Source: Betaproteobacteria bacterium (GTDB lineage Bacteria; Pseudomonadota; Gammaproteobacteria; Burkholderiales; Rhodocyclaceae). From it: 64,000 nucleotides of DNA. Where the stretch lies: contig WQYQ01000003.1 of the NCBI GenBank assembly GCA_009781175.1, positions 168,328-232,327 of the forward strand. The letters run 5' to 3'. Below are positions 17,363 to 25,142 of this stretch, in pieces. The first letter of the stretch is position 1, and every line of letters starts with the position of its first letter. A program made the position numbers and the translations under genes. The notes under the pieces are model-generated. The model was not told the origin of the DNA. It made no database searches and saw nothing but the letters and a program-made list of their open reading frames with translations.

Positions 17363-17998
17363 TCAGGTCGGCAGTTCGTCGAGCGAGTCGTCGAGGTGCG
17401 AACGTTCGTCCCACGCCAGAATGACCCAGCGGCCCTGGTCGTATTCCAGCCAATTCACCGTGGCGTTGCCGATCGGGAAATCGCGCTTGCGCGTGAGCGG
17501 CAAGGCCGCGGCAATCCGATGCACCATGTCGAGCACGCCGCCGTGGCAGACGACAAGAATATCGGCATCCGGATGCCGCTCGGCGATGGCTGTGAGCGTT
17601 TGACGCACGCGCTCGAAAAACATCTCAAGGCTTTCGCCGCCGCCGGGAAAAGCGTCCGTCGTGATGCGCTGTTCGAAGCGCGCATAGACATCGGGATATT
17701 TCGCCTTGGCCTCGTCGTAAGTCAGGCCCTGGAATCCGCCGTAATTACGCTCGCGCAAACCGGGCTCGGGCTGCACATGCAGCGCGAACCGATGCGCGAC
17801 GGCTTCGGCGGTCTGCCGGGCGCGCAGCAAATCGCTCGTATAGATCGCGGCGAAATGCTCGTCGGCAAGGCTTGCGGCAAGCCTGCACGCCTGCGCACGG
17901 CCGGTCGAGTTCAAAGGAATATCGGTATGGCCTTGCATGCGGCGAGCGACATTCCAGTCGGTTTCGCCGTGTCGGATCAGACAAATACGGGTGCTCAT
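17363..17998 (-). CDS. Histidine phosphatase family protein (GpmB/CobC-like)
   Basis: A 211-aa phosphatase or mutase with the branch-1 core: LIRHGETDWNVARRMQGHTD with the phosphohistidine in RHG, a TSDLLRARQTAEAVAHRF segment, RERNYGGFQGLTYDEA, and the second His in LVVCHGGVLDMVHRI. The substrate cannot be assigned; no cobalamin or glycolytic genes are adjacent. It is encoded upstream of glyA on the same strand with a 68-bp gap. Confidence 0.85.
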   Translation of the reverse strand: MSTRICLIRHGETDWNVARRMQGHTDIPLNSTGRAQACRLAASLADEHFAAIYTSDLLRARQTAEAVAHRFALHVQPEPGLRERNYGGFQGLTYDEAKAKYPDVYARFEQRITTDAFPGGGESLEMFFERVRQTLTAIAERHPDADILVVCHGGVLDMVHRIAAALPLTRKRDFPIGNATVNWLEYDQGRWVILAWDERSHLDDSLDELPT

Positions 17999-18094
17999 CG
18001 GGATTTATTCAGGTGGGACTATGAGAGTTGGTGGACGGCGCTGAAGCGGCAGGCTGCGCCGTATCGTCCATGACGACTCGGAGGCGTGCGTGTT

Positions 18095-18544
18095 TCATAA
18101 TGGAGCCTCTTTTGTCCAGTCATCGAGCGTCAATCCACCGAGCACGCTCGCGTGTGAGAAAGCGCCGTCCCGTGTAACCAGGGTCACCTGCTCCTGCGCC
18201 TGCGCGGCGGCCAGCGCCAGGGCTTTTGCGTGCGCGGCGATCATCATGTCCATCGGCGCGAGCGTGACGCCACCAGCCTCGCAGGCCGTGCGCAGCTCGG
18301 CGTAGGCTTCGGCCGCCTTAGTTGTCCACGGCAAGACCGTTACGCGCGCCAGGAACTCGCGCACCTTGGTCACAAGCCCCTGCGGATGACCGCGCTTGGC
18401 GACGCCGTACAGCAGCTCGGCTTGCGTCACGACCGATACCGCGACGCAATGCATCGGCACCGCGACAAGGCGTTCCCGCACACGTGGGATGTCGCCCTTG
18501 ATGATGTGGCTCGCGATGTTCGTGTCGAGCAAATACGTCGTCAT
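18095..18544 (-). CDS. vapC: VapC-type PIN-domain toxin
   Basis: A 149-aa ribonuclease toxin. I start at ATG 18544, which overlaps the antitoxin stop in an ATGA junction; the longer frame upstream is antitoxin sequence in another frame. The PIN acidic residues are visible: Asp7 in YLLDTNIAS, Glu in [12 protein letters not shown], and Asp in [17 protein letters not shown], plus a terminal [10 protein letters not shown]. The family cleaves tRNA or rRNA. The reading frame is complete, unlike its broken neighbours. Confidence 0.9.
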   Translation of the reverse strand: MTTYLLDTNIASHIIKGDIPRVRERLVAVPMHCVAVSVVTQAELLYGVAKRGHPQGLVTKVREFLARVTVLPWTTKAAEAYAELRTACEAGGVTLAPMDMMIAAHAKALALAAAQAQEQVTLVTRDGAFSHASVLGGLTLDDWTKEAPL

Positions 18545-18798
18545 GCCGGTGCGTCCTCGAACGGATCGCGGGTATGCTCGCCCTGGTTGCGATCGGCCTC
18601 GCTCATGAAGTCGGCTGGCACGTCCGTCGTCGCGTCGAGGGCGAAGAAGCCTTCCCACGAGTCCGGCCGGCGCGACAGGATCACGTCGCCCGTGACGGCA
18701 TCCCGGCGGATGTAGACCTCTTTCTCGTCGAAGCGGTATTCGAGCGGCAGACGTACTGCTTGGCTGCGGCCGGTCGTGAAGATTTTGGCAATCTGCAT
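18541..18798 (-). CDS. vapB: VapB-type antitoxin (AbrB-like swapped-hairpin)
   Basis: An 85-aa antitoxin. The N-terminal AbrB-like DNA-binding segment is [20 protein letters not shown]; an acidic C-terminal tail ([17 protein letters not shown]) is the toxin-wrapping part. It overlaps vapC by 4 bp. With VapC it should bind and repress its own promoter, which carries repeated ATATATC motifs just upstream. Confidence 0.9.
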   Translation of the reverse strand: MQIAKIFTTGRSQAVRLPLEYRFDEKEVYIRRDAVTGDVILSRRPDSWEGFFALDATTDVPADFMSEADRNQGEHTRDPFEDAPA

Positions 18799-18817
18799 GA
18801 CGTTCTCTTTTTGGTGG

Positions 18818-18867
18818 TATATATCAAAGAATATATCGTGCGCCGATAGATATCAAGTCGTATATCG
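18818..18867. promoter_or_regulatory. Probable VapB operator/promoter region
   Basis: Upstream of vapB the DNA turns abruptly AT-rich and repeats a motif: TATATATC (18818-18825), ATATATC (18831-18837), GATATC (18849-18854) and TATATC (18861-18866). The first pair is spaced by about one helical turn. Such repeats are typical of autoregulated toxin-antitoxin operators. No clean -35/-10 pair is assigned. Confidence 0.5.
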
Positions 18868-18977
18868 ATTGAAATTGAACCGTGACAGCGGCCAAGGAGG
18901 GAGCTACACCATGAACAGAAAGCTGATGGAGTGGTGGATTAGGTTGAGTTCTGATAGTCAATACTGTAGTACGCACA

Positions 18978-19156
18978 ATCAATAGTGCCGAACTGATTAA
19001 GTTGCTTGAACGGGATGGACGCTCGCCAACGTGCGCGACTCACATCACGTGTTCTGGTACTCATCGAAGCCGGGCTACATCAGCGTCCCGCACCTGCGTA
19101 GGGATCTCGGCAAGGGGCTTGTGCTTAGGCTGATGAAACAGGCCAATCTGAAATGA
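18978..19156 (+). pseudogene. hicA: Broken hicA (mRNA interferase toxin) remnant
   Basis: Two frames join into a full HicA-like protein: S-A-E-L-I-K-L-L-E-R-D-G (18984-19019), then W-T-L-A-N-V-R-D-S-H-H-V-F-W and SVPHLRRDLGKGLVLRLMKQ to TGA at 19154-19156. The expected GGCTGG at the D-G-W junction is shortened, consistent with a 4-bp deletion near 19015-19020. The expected start codon reads ATC. The catalytic His segment (DSHHVF) survives but is out of frame. It is directly followed by hicB. Confidence 0.8.
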
Positions 19157-19571
19157 TGGAAAAAACGATGAAATATCCGATTGCGATTGAGTCGGGAGAT
19201 GGTCACCACGCATGGGGTGTGGTGGTGCCGGATCTGCCCGGGTGTTTCTCCGCAGCTGACAGTGGTCTCGACGAAGCCATCGAGAATGCAAAGGAGGCCA
19301 TCACTGTGTGGATCGAGGCCGTGATGGATGATGGGATGGTGGCGATGAGCCCGCTCCGTCTAGTATCGAGACGCATCGCGCCAAGCCCGAGTTTGAAGGT
19401 TGGATTTGGGCGGTGGCGGAAGTGGACCCGGCGATTCTCGACGATAAGGCCGAAAGGGTGAACATCACTCTGCCGCGGCGCGTACTGGCGAGACTCGACG
19501 CCAAGGTCCGCACCGCAGGCGAAACGCGATCAGGCTATATCGCCAAGCTGGCGATCGAGGCGAGGCTGTAG
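19153..19571 (+). pseudogene. hicB: Frameshifted hicB antitoxin
   Basis: ATG at 19153 overlaps the hicA end. The N-terminal half is a good HicB partial RNase-H fold: MKYPIAIESGDGHHAWGVVV, then PDLPGCFSAADSGLDEAIEN. Near 19353-19356 the frame shifts; the homologous C-terminal half continues in another frame as P-S-S-I-E-T-H-R-A-K-P-E-F-E-G-W and ends with the ribbon-helix-helix segment RVNITLPRRVLARLDAKV to TAG at 19569. The undisturbed frame would give 102 residues ending in unrelated sequence. Confidence 0.8.
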
Positions 19572-19589
19572 ACGACGAGTACGCAGGGC

Positions 19590-19664
19590 GTGGTGTTCGT
19601 GAAGTTTATCGGCATCCATGCGGAATACGACCGCATCGACGCCGAAAAGGTGGAATCTGCAACG
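19590..19664 (+). pseudogene. C-terminal fragment of a HigB-type toxin
   Basis: A short stretch reads V-V-F-V-K-F-I-G-I-H-A-E-Y-D-R-I-D-A-E-K-V-E. This matches the conserved C-terminus of HigB-family mRNA interferases, where KFxGTHAEYDxIDA is the hallmark. Nothing upstream provides the rest of the toxin, since hicB ends 18 bp earlier. It is a third decayed toxin-antitoxin remnant in the patch. Confidence 0.6.
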
Positions 19665-19790
19665 GCAGATAAACTGCGCAGCTATTTCGAAGCGGTTATC
19701 TTCTCCATGAATATTGGGTCGCCACGTTCAACCTAATCTACGCGGGCTGCGTATCTAGCGCCGCGACAAGTGGCGTATGCCAATAATGAC

Positions 19791-19830
19791 GCCGGGGGCC
19801 TACGCGCGTATCTGCGCGTAGGCCCCCGGC
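19791..19830. terminator. Perfect 17-bp hairpin
   Basis: GCCGGGGGCCTACGCGC (19791-19807), loop GTATCT, and the exact complement at 19814-19830. It lies 43 bp beyond the stop of the leftward lipoprotein gene, so it probably acts as its transcription terminator or 3'-end protector. There is no T-run on either side, so intrinsic termination is not certain. Confidence 0.6.
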
Positions 19831-19873
19831 TGGTATGCCAGACCGGTCTGCCCGGTCTGCTTACGCAATGACG

Positions 19874-21643
19874 TTATTGGTTGTTGATGTTGTTCGGCCC
19901 ATTTTTCAATGCCTTGCTGGTGGTGAGCACCACATTGCCAATCTGCCGGTAGTCCAGCAGGTTGGAGTTAGGCGTCTGAACCGCATAGCCCGCGAACGTC
20001 ATGCTGAGGTGGGTCGAGTCGATCTGCACGGCGCTCGGCGCATACAGGCGTTGCGCAAACCACGGTTGCGTCGGGATCAGCGGCTTGTTCGCCGGAACCG
20101 TTACGGTCTTACCGTCGGTCTGGTTGGGGTAGGTGGCTGAATTGATCGACGCAATCGGACTGTTGATGTCGTTATAAACCGTCCAGTTCATCAGGTCCGT
20201 CGATTCGGCATAGCCGATGTAGTGGAACGCATCGGAGTCGCCGTCAAGGCAGTTGCCGCCTGCGAACAGCAGCCCCCAGAGGGAACCGTCGCCGTTCACG
20301 TCGATCAGCGTGCCGCGTGGGCTGATCCAGCGTGTCTTGTTGTAGTCGACCGTTGTCGGATCGTTCAGACCTTGGACAATGCCTTTATCAACGAAGTTGA
20401 TGCCGTCCGTGGTCGTGGCGAGGCGCACGTTAGAGATGTCGTGGTTGGTTTTGCCGCTGTACGGAGCCGCCTTACACTGGTTAGCCAGGGGCATCGCAGT
20501 CTTATCGCCATCCAGGATTTTCTCGACGTACAGGACGGTGGCGGGCTTGGCGGGGTCCGTATTGGGAACCACGGCCATGATGCCGTCCGGGTGCAGGAGA
20601 CCCACGGTCTGCTTGACCACGACAGGATTGAGCGCGCTTGGCGTATTCGTCACCGCCGTGGTGATCGCATTGATATCCTGCCCGCCCGCGTCCGTGTTAT
20701 TGGTATTGAAGATCGGAAATTTGTTCGTCGGAGTCAGTTGGATCACATTCAACGGCGCCGAGTCGATATACCGTGGATCGCGATTCAGCATGTACAGCAT
20801 TTGCGTGCTGTATCCTGGCAACTGAATGATTGCCGCATGTCCCCAGCCGTTATCCGCCGTCGAGCCGTTAGCGGCTGCGGGCAGTGAGCTGCTCGTCGGA
20901 TTCGCCGGGCATACCGAATTGCCGGGTCTGAGTTCCAGAACCGTTTGCATCCAGTTCCACGTTACGCCATTGTCGTCGGATTCCGCGACTACAAGCGCCT
21001 CGTCCAAATCTTTCGGGCGCCAGTCGAAGAGACCGATAATCGGCGTCGCCGAACTGCCGTTGGCGGGCGTGTTGGCGGTATTCGGCGAAGACGTCACACT
21101 GCTCGTATAGGTCAACGGGAAGTAGAACGGCGCCATGTCGACTGTCGGCAAAGGCAAAGTCATAGGGGCAACCAGCTTAGCGATGCTTGCGGAGCCGCCG
21201 CTATACGAAACTCGCGTTGGCGTCGCGCCGGAATAATCACACAGTCCAGAAGTCGGGTGCAGCACGTTGCCCGTCGAGAGGAACGGGTTCGTCGTGTTCT
21301 GTGTGTTGGCCGGGTCGAGCGCCAGGTAATGCAAGGTGAACGGCGTGCCGATATTCCCGGTCTGGGAGCCGATCGGCGGGCCGACGGTGATCTGCGCCTT
21401 AACGGGCGCCACGCCCGAATCAAGCGAAAAGCTCAGACTGGCCGGCGCAGCAGGTTTCGAAGCATCTGGTGACGGGGGCGAATTGTCCGAGGGAGACGAA
21501 GCATCTGCTGACGGAGGCGAATTGTCCGACGGAGACTGCGCAGCCGATTGATTGTTGCCTCCGCCTGAGCCTCCGCATGCGGTGAGCAGAATGCCGCTGG
21601 CCAACGCGGCTACAACAGCCAAATAATTTGCTTTGTACTTCAT
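19874..21643 (-). CDS. Secreted lipoprotein, probable beta-propeller/glycosidase-like fold
   Basis: A 589-aa protein with a lipoprotein signal peptide (lipobox LLTACGGS, lipidated Cys23). A low-complexity Ser/Pro/Asp linker built from a 13-residue tandem repeat (DNSPPSADASSPS-like) follows, then a large Thr/Asn-rich domain. Repeated motifs such as VVAESDDNGVTWNWM, VRLATTTDGINFVDKG, YAESTDLMNWTVYND and RLYAPSAVQI resemble the Asp-box and blade patterns of five-bladed propeller glycosidases or sialidase-like proteins. I infer the fold from these; no catalytic residues are assigned. It stands alone, with a possible Pho box upstream and a strong hairpin downstream. Its codon usage looks less GC-rich than its neighbours', hinting at transfer. 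Confidence 0.75.
   Translation of the reverse strand: MKYKANYLAVVAALASGILLTACGGSGGGNNQSAAQSPSDNSPPSADASSPSDNSPPSPDASKPAAPASLSFSLDSGVAPVKAQITVGPPIGSQTGNIGTPFTLHYLALDPANTQNTTNPFLSTGNVLHPTSGLCDYSGATPTRVSYSGGSASIAKLVAPMTLPLPTVDMAPFYFPLTYTSSVTSSPNTANTPANGSSATPIIGLFDWRPKDLDEALVVAESDDNGVTWNWMQTVLELRPGNSVCPANPTSSSLPAAANGSTADNGWGHAAIIQLPGYSTQMLYMLNRDPRYIDSAPLNVIQLTPTNKFPIFNTNNTDAGGQDINAITTAVTNTPSALNPVVVKQTVGLLHPDGIMAVVPNTDPAKPATVLYVEKILDGDKTAMPLANQCKAAPYSGKTNHDISNVRLATTTDGINFVDKGIVQGLNDPTTVDYNKTRWISPRGTLIDVNGDGSLWGLLFAGGNCLDGDSDAFHYIGYAESTDLMNWTVYNDINSPIASINSATYPNQTDGKTVTVPANKPLIPTQPWFAQRLYAPSAVQIDSTHLSMTFAGYAVQTPNSNLLDYRQIGNVVLTTSKALKNGPNNINNQ
21459..21536. repeat. Tandem 39-bp repeat (two units) in the lipoprotein linker
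   Basis: Two adjacent 39-bp units differ at only about three positions. They encode the SPSDNSPPSxDAS linker next to the lipidation site of the secreted lipoprotein. Copy number in such linkers often varies between strains. Confidence 0.85.
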
Positions 21644-21698
21644 GTGAATCCCTTTGGGCCTTTCGTTAAAGATTGGTCCAAAAGGCTATAGCGCGTGT

Positions 21699-21716
21699 AT
21701 GACAAATCCGTGACCT
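21699..21716 (-). promoter_or_regulatory. Possible PhoB box upstream of the lipoprotein gene
   Basis: On the minus strand AGGTCAC-GGAT-TTGTCAT gives two 7-bp GTCA-containing repeats with an 11-bp period, the layout of a Pho box (CTGTCAT-N4-CTGTCAC). It lies about 55-75 bp upstream of the lipoprotein ATG. A third TGTCAT lies nearby on the other strand (21723-21729). The match is partial, so this is a candidate only. Confidence 0.4.
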
Positions 21717-21743
21717 TTGCGGCTGTCATAAAACTTTAATTTT

Positions 21744-22394
21744 TCAGCGCGCCAAATGCGCGGCCTGCCGCAGCTTCAGGATCGAAGCCAACTTGATATC
21801 GACATAGGGCGGCCGTTTCGCGCCGCGGTTGATCCAGACCGTTTTCATGCCGAGCGCTTTCGCCGCTTGCAGATTCGAGAGCGTGTCCTCGACGAGAATG
21901 CAGCGCGCGGGCGCGACGCGGAGCGTGTGCAATACACGCTGAAACGCGCGGCGCTGGGGTTTGGGCGTGAGGCCGAGTTGTTCGATGCCGAAGATTTCGT
22001 CGAAGCAGAAGCGCAGGCCGATCAGGTCGAGCACTTCCGAGGCATAGGCATGCGGTGCGTTCGAGAATACGACTTTGCGGCCGGGCAGGCGTTTAATCAG
22101 GCCGCGCAGCGCGTGTTCGAAAACGAGCATGCGCGGCAGATCGGGGAACTGGTGCGTCGTATGCAGGAAGTGCGCCGGGTCGACGCCGTGGTGGCGCACC
22201 AGGCCGAGCAGCGTGGCGCCGTAGCGGCGCCAATAGTCCATGCGCAGCGCGTTGGCGGCGGGCGTGTCGAGGTCCAGGTGTGTTTCGAGATAGGCCGTCA
22301 TCGAGCGGTTGATGTGCGGGAAGATGTGCGGGCTGGCGTCGTGCAGCGTGTTGTCGAGATCGAAGAGCCAGACGCGTGTTTGCCGGGTATTCAT
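21744..22394 (-). CDS. HAD-superfamily pyrimidine 5'-nucleotidase-like hydrolase
   Basis: A 216-aa HAD phosphatase. Motif I is WLFDLDNTLHDAS (nucleophile Asp in DLDNT); motif II is in KVVFSNAP; motif III/IV is LVEDTLSNLQAAKALGMKTVWI. The cap region containing DYWRRYGATLLGLVRHHG is characteristic of the yeast SDT1/bacterial pyrimidine 5'-nucleotidase group. It overlaps bioC by 4 bp (ATGA), so is translated together with it. Confidence 0.85.
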   Translation of the reverse strand: MNTRQTRVWLFDLDNTLHDASPHIFPHINRSMTAYLETHLDLDTPAANALRMDYWRRYGATLLGLVRHHGVDPAHFLHTTHQFPDLPRMLVFEHALRGLIKRLPGRKVVFSNAPHAYASEVLDLIGLRFCFDEIFGIEQLGLTPKPQRRAFQRVLHTLRVAPARCILVEDTLSNLQAAKALGMKTVWINRGAKRPPYVDIKLASILKLRQAAHLAR

Positions 22395-23287
22395 ATGTTG
22401 TCTGGTTTGCGCGGTTCGAAGTGGACAATCGAGCGGCCGTCAGCGATTTGTTTCGGCGCGGCTTTCCAGGCGTGCCCGTAGATGATTTCGAAACTCGCAG
22501 GCAGGCGACCGTCGCGGCGCAGGCGCTCATAGGCTTCGCGGGCGCGTTGCCAGCCGACTTTGCCGGCGAGTCCGCGCGGTCGCGCGGTCGATGCGTTCGT
22601 CGCGCCGGAGCGGCGCAAGTCGGTCAGCAGCGCGTCGAAATCGGCGTAGGTCAGCGTAATCACTTCCATGTCCATGACGGGTTCCGAAAAGCCGGCTTGC
22701 ATGAGGCAGTCACCCAGATCGTGCATGTCGATGAAGCGGTGCACGCGTTCCCCGCCGCCTGCGGGCATGACGGCGCGCAATTCCTTGAGCGTGTCGGGGC
22801 CGAGCGTGGAGAACATCAGCATGCCGCCGATTTCGAGCACCCGCTGCATTTCGCGGAAAACCGGCATCGGGTCGTGCAGCCAGTTCAGCATTAGATTGGA
22901 CCACAGCATTTGCACGGAGTTGCCCGGCAGCGGCAGCGCCTGCGCGTCGGCGCAGATCAGTTTCGGATCGGCGCGCCGCGCATTGCCGAGCAGGCGCTGG
23001 AGAAAGCTGCGCTCGCCGCGCGCGAGCCGCAGCAGCGGTAGGGCGAAGTCGATGCCGATGCGTTCGGCTTGCGGCCAGCGTTCGCCGAGCGGCGCGAAGT
23101 CGCGGCCGAGGCCGCAGCCCAGGTCGAGAACGCGGCGCGGCTCGTGCTTGATGTAAGTGAGCCGCTCCGCCATGCGCTGCGCGACTTCGCGGGTTAAAAA
23201 GCTGCTTGAGTCCGCCTCGCCGGCGTGGCGTCCGAAGCGCTGGCGCACGAGCCGGCGGTCGAGCGAGAAATCTTGAGGAATCGTCAT
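22391..23287 (-). CDS. bioC: SAM-dependent methyltransferase, probable malonyl-ACP O-methyltransferase BioC
   Basis: A 298-aa class I methyltransferase. SAM-binding motif I is VLDLGCGLGRDFAPLGERWP; GIDFALPLLRLA is the second strand acidic region; QMLWSNLMLNWLHDP and MLMFSTLGPDTLKELR are typical of BioC, which methylates malonyl-ACP to disguise it for fatty-acid elongation during pimelate synthesis. The assignment is supported by the co-directional bioB upstream. Other enzymes of the pathway (bioF, bioA, bioD) are not in the window. Confidence 0.82.
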   Translation of the reverse strand: MTIPQDFSLDRRLVRQRFGRHAGEADSSSFLTREVAQRMAERLTYIKHEPRRVLDLGCGLGRDFAPLGERWPQAERIGIDFALPLLRLARGERSFLQRLLGNARRADPKLICADAQALPLPGNSVQMLWSNLMLNWLHDPMPVFREMQRVLEIGGMLMFSTLGPDTLKELRAVMPAGGGERVHRFIDMHDLGDCLMQAGFSEPVMDMEVITLTYADFDALLTDLRRSGATNASTARPRGLAGKVGWQRAREAYERLRRDGRLPASFEIIYGHAWKAAPKQIADGRSIVHFEPRKPDNI

Positions 23288-23339
23288 GGCGCGATTTTAC
23301 CTGGCGCGTCCGCTTATGCCGCGGCTTGCGGACTGCGAT

Positions 23340-23361
23340 CCCGGCGCGTCTGTGCGCCGGG
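23340..23361. repeat. Strong hairpin between bioB and bioC
   Basis: CCCGGCGC-GTCTGT-GCGCCGGG is a perfect 8-bp GC stem in the 88-bp gap between two co-directional biotin genes. It has no T-run, so it may modulate read-through or mRNA stability rather than terminate. Confidence 0.5.
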
Positions 23362-23375
23362 AAAGCCGCGTCGAT

Positions 23376-24353
23376 TCAAACTGACTTAAGTCCGAGACGT
23401 GCAAACAGCACGTCGTCGCCGTCGACATCCGGGTTGCCGGTCGTCAGCAGTTTGTCGCCGTAAAAAATCGAATTGGCTCCGGCAAAGAAGCACAGCGCCT
23501 GAATGCCGTCGCCAAGCTCGCGGCGGCCGGCCGAAAGGCGCACATGGCTCGTCGGCATCGTGATGCGCGCGGCGGCGATCGTGCGCACGAATTCGAACGG
23601 ATCGATGCCCGGCGTGTCGCCGAGCGGCGTGCCGGGGATCGCGACGAGGTTGTTGATCGGGACCGATTCGGGCGGCGGATTCATGTTCGCAAGCTGTGCG
23701 ATCAGCGCCGCGCGGGCGCGGCGGCTTTCGCCCATGCCGACGATGCCGCCCGAACAGACGTTGATTCCGGCGTCGCGCACTTTGCCGAGCGTGTCGAAAC
23801 GCTCGGCCTGCGAGTGGGTGCCGACCACCTGGCCGTAAAATTCGGCGGCGGTGTCGATGTTGTGGTTGTAATAGTCAAGGCCGGCGTTTTTGAGCTTCTC
23901 GGCCTGGCCTTCGCGCAGCATGCCGAGCGTGACGCAGGTTTCGAGACCGAGCGCTTTGACTTCGCGGACCATTTCGAGCACCGGCTCCAGATCGCGGTCT
24001 TTGGGGCCGCGCCAGGCCGCGCCCATGCAAAAGCGCGAAGCGCCGCTCTCCTTGGCGGTGCGCGCCTTGGCGACAACTTCCTCGACGGCCATCATGGCTT
24101 CGTTTTCGACACCGGCTTGATGGCGCTTCGATTGCGAGCAGTAGCCGCAGTCCTCGGAGCAGCCGCCGGTTTTGATCGAGAGCAGGGTCGAGCGCTGCAC
24201 CGCATTTGGATCAAAATGCTCACGATGCACTTGCGCCGCGCGGTAAATCAAATCCATGAACGGCAATTCGAACAAGGCGGCGACATCATTCGTGCTCCAG
24301 CGCGCGGTTGCGGCGCGGGACACTGTTTTTTCGGCATTCACGGCAAGAGTCAT
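23376..24353 (-). CDS. bioB: Biotin synthase
   Basis: Radical-SAM enzyme inserting sulfur into dethiobiotin. I start at ATG 24353 (325 aa); the frame is open much further upstream but without homology. The SAM [4Fe-4S] cysteines are Cys65, Cys69 and Cys72 in [13 protein letters not shown]. Further landmarks are [34 protein letters not shown]-like [12 protein letters not shown], and the [2Fe-2S] Arg region in [14 protein letters not shown]. It is divergent from comF across 57 bp. Confidence 0.97.
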   Translation of the reverse strand: MTLAVNAEKTVSRAATARWSTNDVAALFELPFMDLIYRAAQVHREHFDPNAVQRSTLLSIKTGGCSEDCGYCSQSKRHQAGVENEAMMAVEEVVAKARTAKESGASRFCMGAAWRGPKDRDLEPVLEMVREVKALGLETCVTLGMLREGQAEKLKNAGLDYYNHNIDTAAEFYGQVVGTHSQAERFDTLGKVRDAGINVCSGGIVGMGESRRARAALIAQLANMNPPPESVPINNLVAIPGTPLGDTPGIDPFEFVRTIAAARITMPTSHVRLSAGRRELGDGIQALCFFAGANSIFYGDKLLTTGNPDVDGDDVLFARLGLKSV

Positions 24354-24410
24354 GTGCGGCTTTCTGTTGCAATGGGACAATCCGCGGATTATCGGGCAAA
24401 GGAAAAACTC

Positions 24411-25112
24411 GTGCCAAATCCATTTCTGGTTGCACGGCAATGGTGGAACGCCGGAATGGCCGCTTTGCTGCCGCAGACGTGCTTCGTTTGCGGCGCTGGC
24501 GCGGGCAGCCGGTTCGTGTGTTTGCGCTGCATCGATGAATTGCCCGCCGCGCCTTTCCCCGCATGCCCCGTGTGCGGCGAAGCCTCGCCGCGCGCGGAAG
24601 TCTGTGGCCGCTGTTTGCGGCGCACGCCCGGCTATGATGCGACCCGCGCTGCATTTGCTTATGAATTTCCGCTGCGCGAAATTGTCCACGCCTTTAAATT
24701 CGACGCCCGCTTTGCTGCAGGGCGCTTTCTCGCGGAAGCGCTGGTTGCTGCGGGCGAAGGCTTGAGCGCGGATTGCATCGTGCCGGTTCCACTGCATCCG
24801 GGCCGCTTGCGCAAGCGCGGCTTCAATCAAGCGGTCCTGCTGGCGCGGCCTTTGGCTGCGGTAATGAAAGTACCGCTGTATCTGAATGCGGTGACGAAAG
24901 ATTATGAGGCGCCGCCGCAGGCCGGGCTGACGCTCGATGAACGGCGGCGGAATTTGCGCGGCGCGTTTCGCGCGGTACGCCGTTTCGATGGTCTGCGCGT
25001 TGTAGTGGTTGATGATGTGATGACGAGCGGGACGACTTTGGACGAATTGGCGAAAGCGCTCAAATCCGCCGGGGCGAAAACGGTCGAGAATCTTGTCGTG
25101 GCGCGCGCATAA
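24411..25112 (+). CDS. comF: ComF-family phosphoribosyltransferase-like protein
   Basis: A 233-aa protein starting at GTG 24411 (GGAAAA upstream); an in-frame ATG at 24372 is the alternative. The N-terminal zinc-finger cysteines are CFVCGAG, CLRC, CPVCGE and CGRCLRR. A type I phosphoribosyltransferase domain follows, with the PRPP loop [17 protein letters not shown]. The family is linked to DNA uptake and natural competence; in many betaproteobacteria it is encoded next to the biotin genes, as here. The enzymatic substrate is unknown. Confidence 0.9.
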   Translation: MPNPFLVARQWWNAGMAALLPQTCFVCGAGAGSRFVCLRCIDELPAAPFPACPVCGEASPRAEVCGRCLRRTPGYDATRAAFAYEFPLREIVHAFKFDARFAAGRFLAEALVAAGEGLSADCIVPVPLHPGRLRKRGFNQAVLLARPLAAVMKVPLYLNAVTKDYEAPPQAGLTLDERRRNLRGAFRAVRRFDGLRVVVVDDVMTSGTTLDELAKALKSAGAKTVENLVVARA

Positions 25113-25142
25113 TTAGACGGATAGAACCTACGAGGGCTGCAA

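Noticed and set aside
18032..18068. Stem ACGGCGC/GCGCCGT downstream of vapC as terminator or repeat copy
   Set aside because: The 14-base loop and lack of a T-run make it weak; it does not share flanks with the repeat family.
18911..18985. 24-codon frame with a good AAGGAGGG ribosome binding site between vapB and hicA
   Set aside because: It encodes no recognisable peptide and ends across the ruined hicA start; possibly the old hicA leader. Too little to call a gene.
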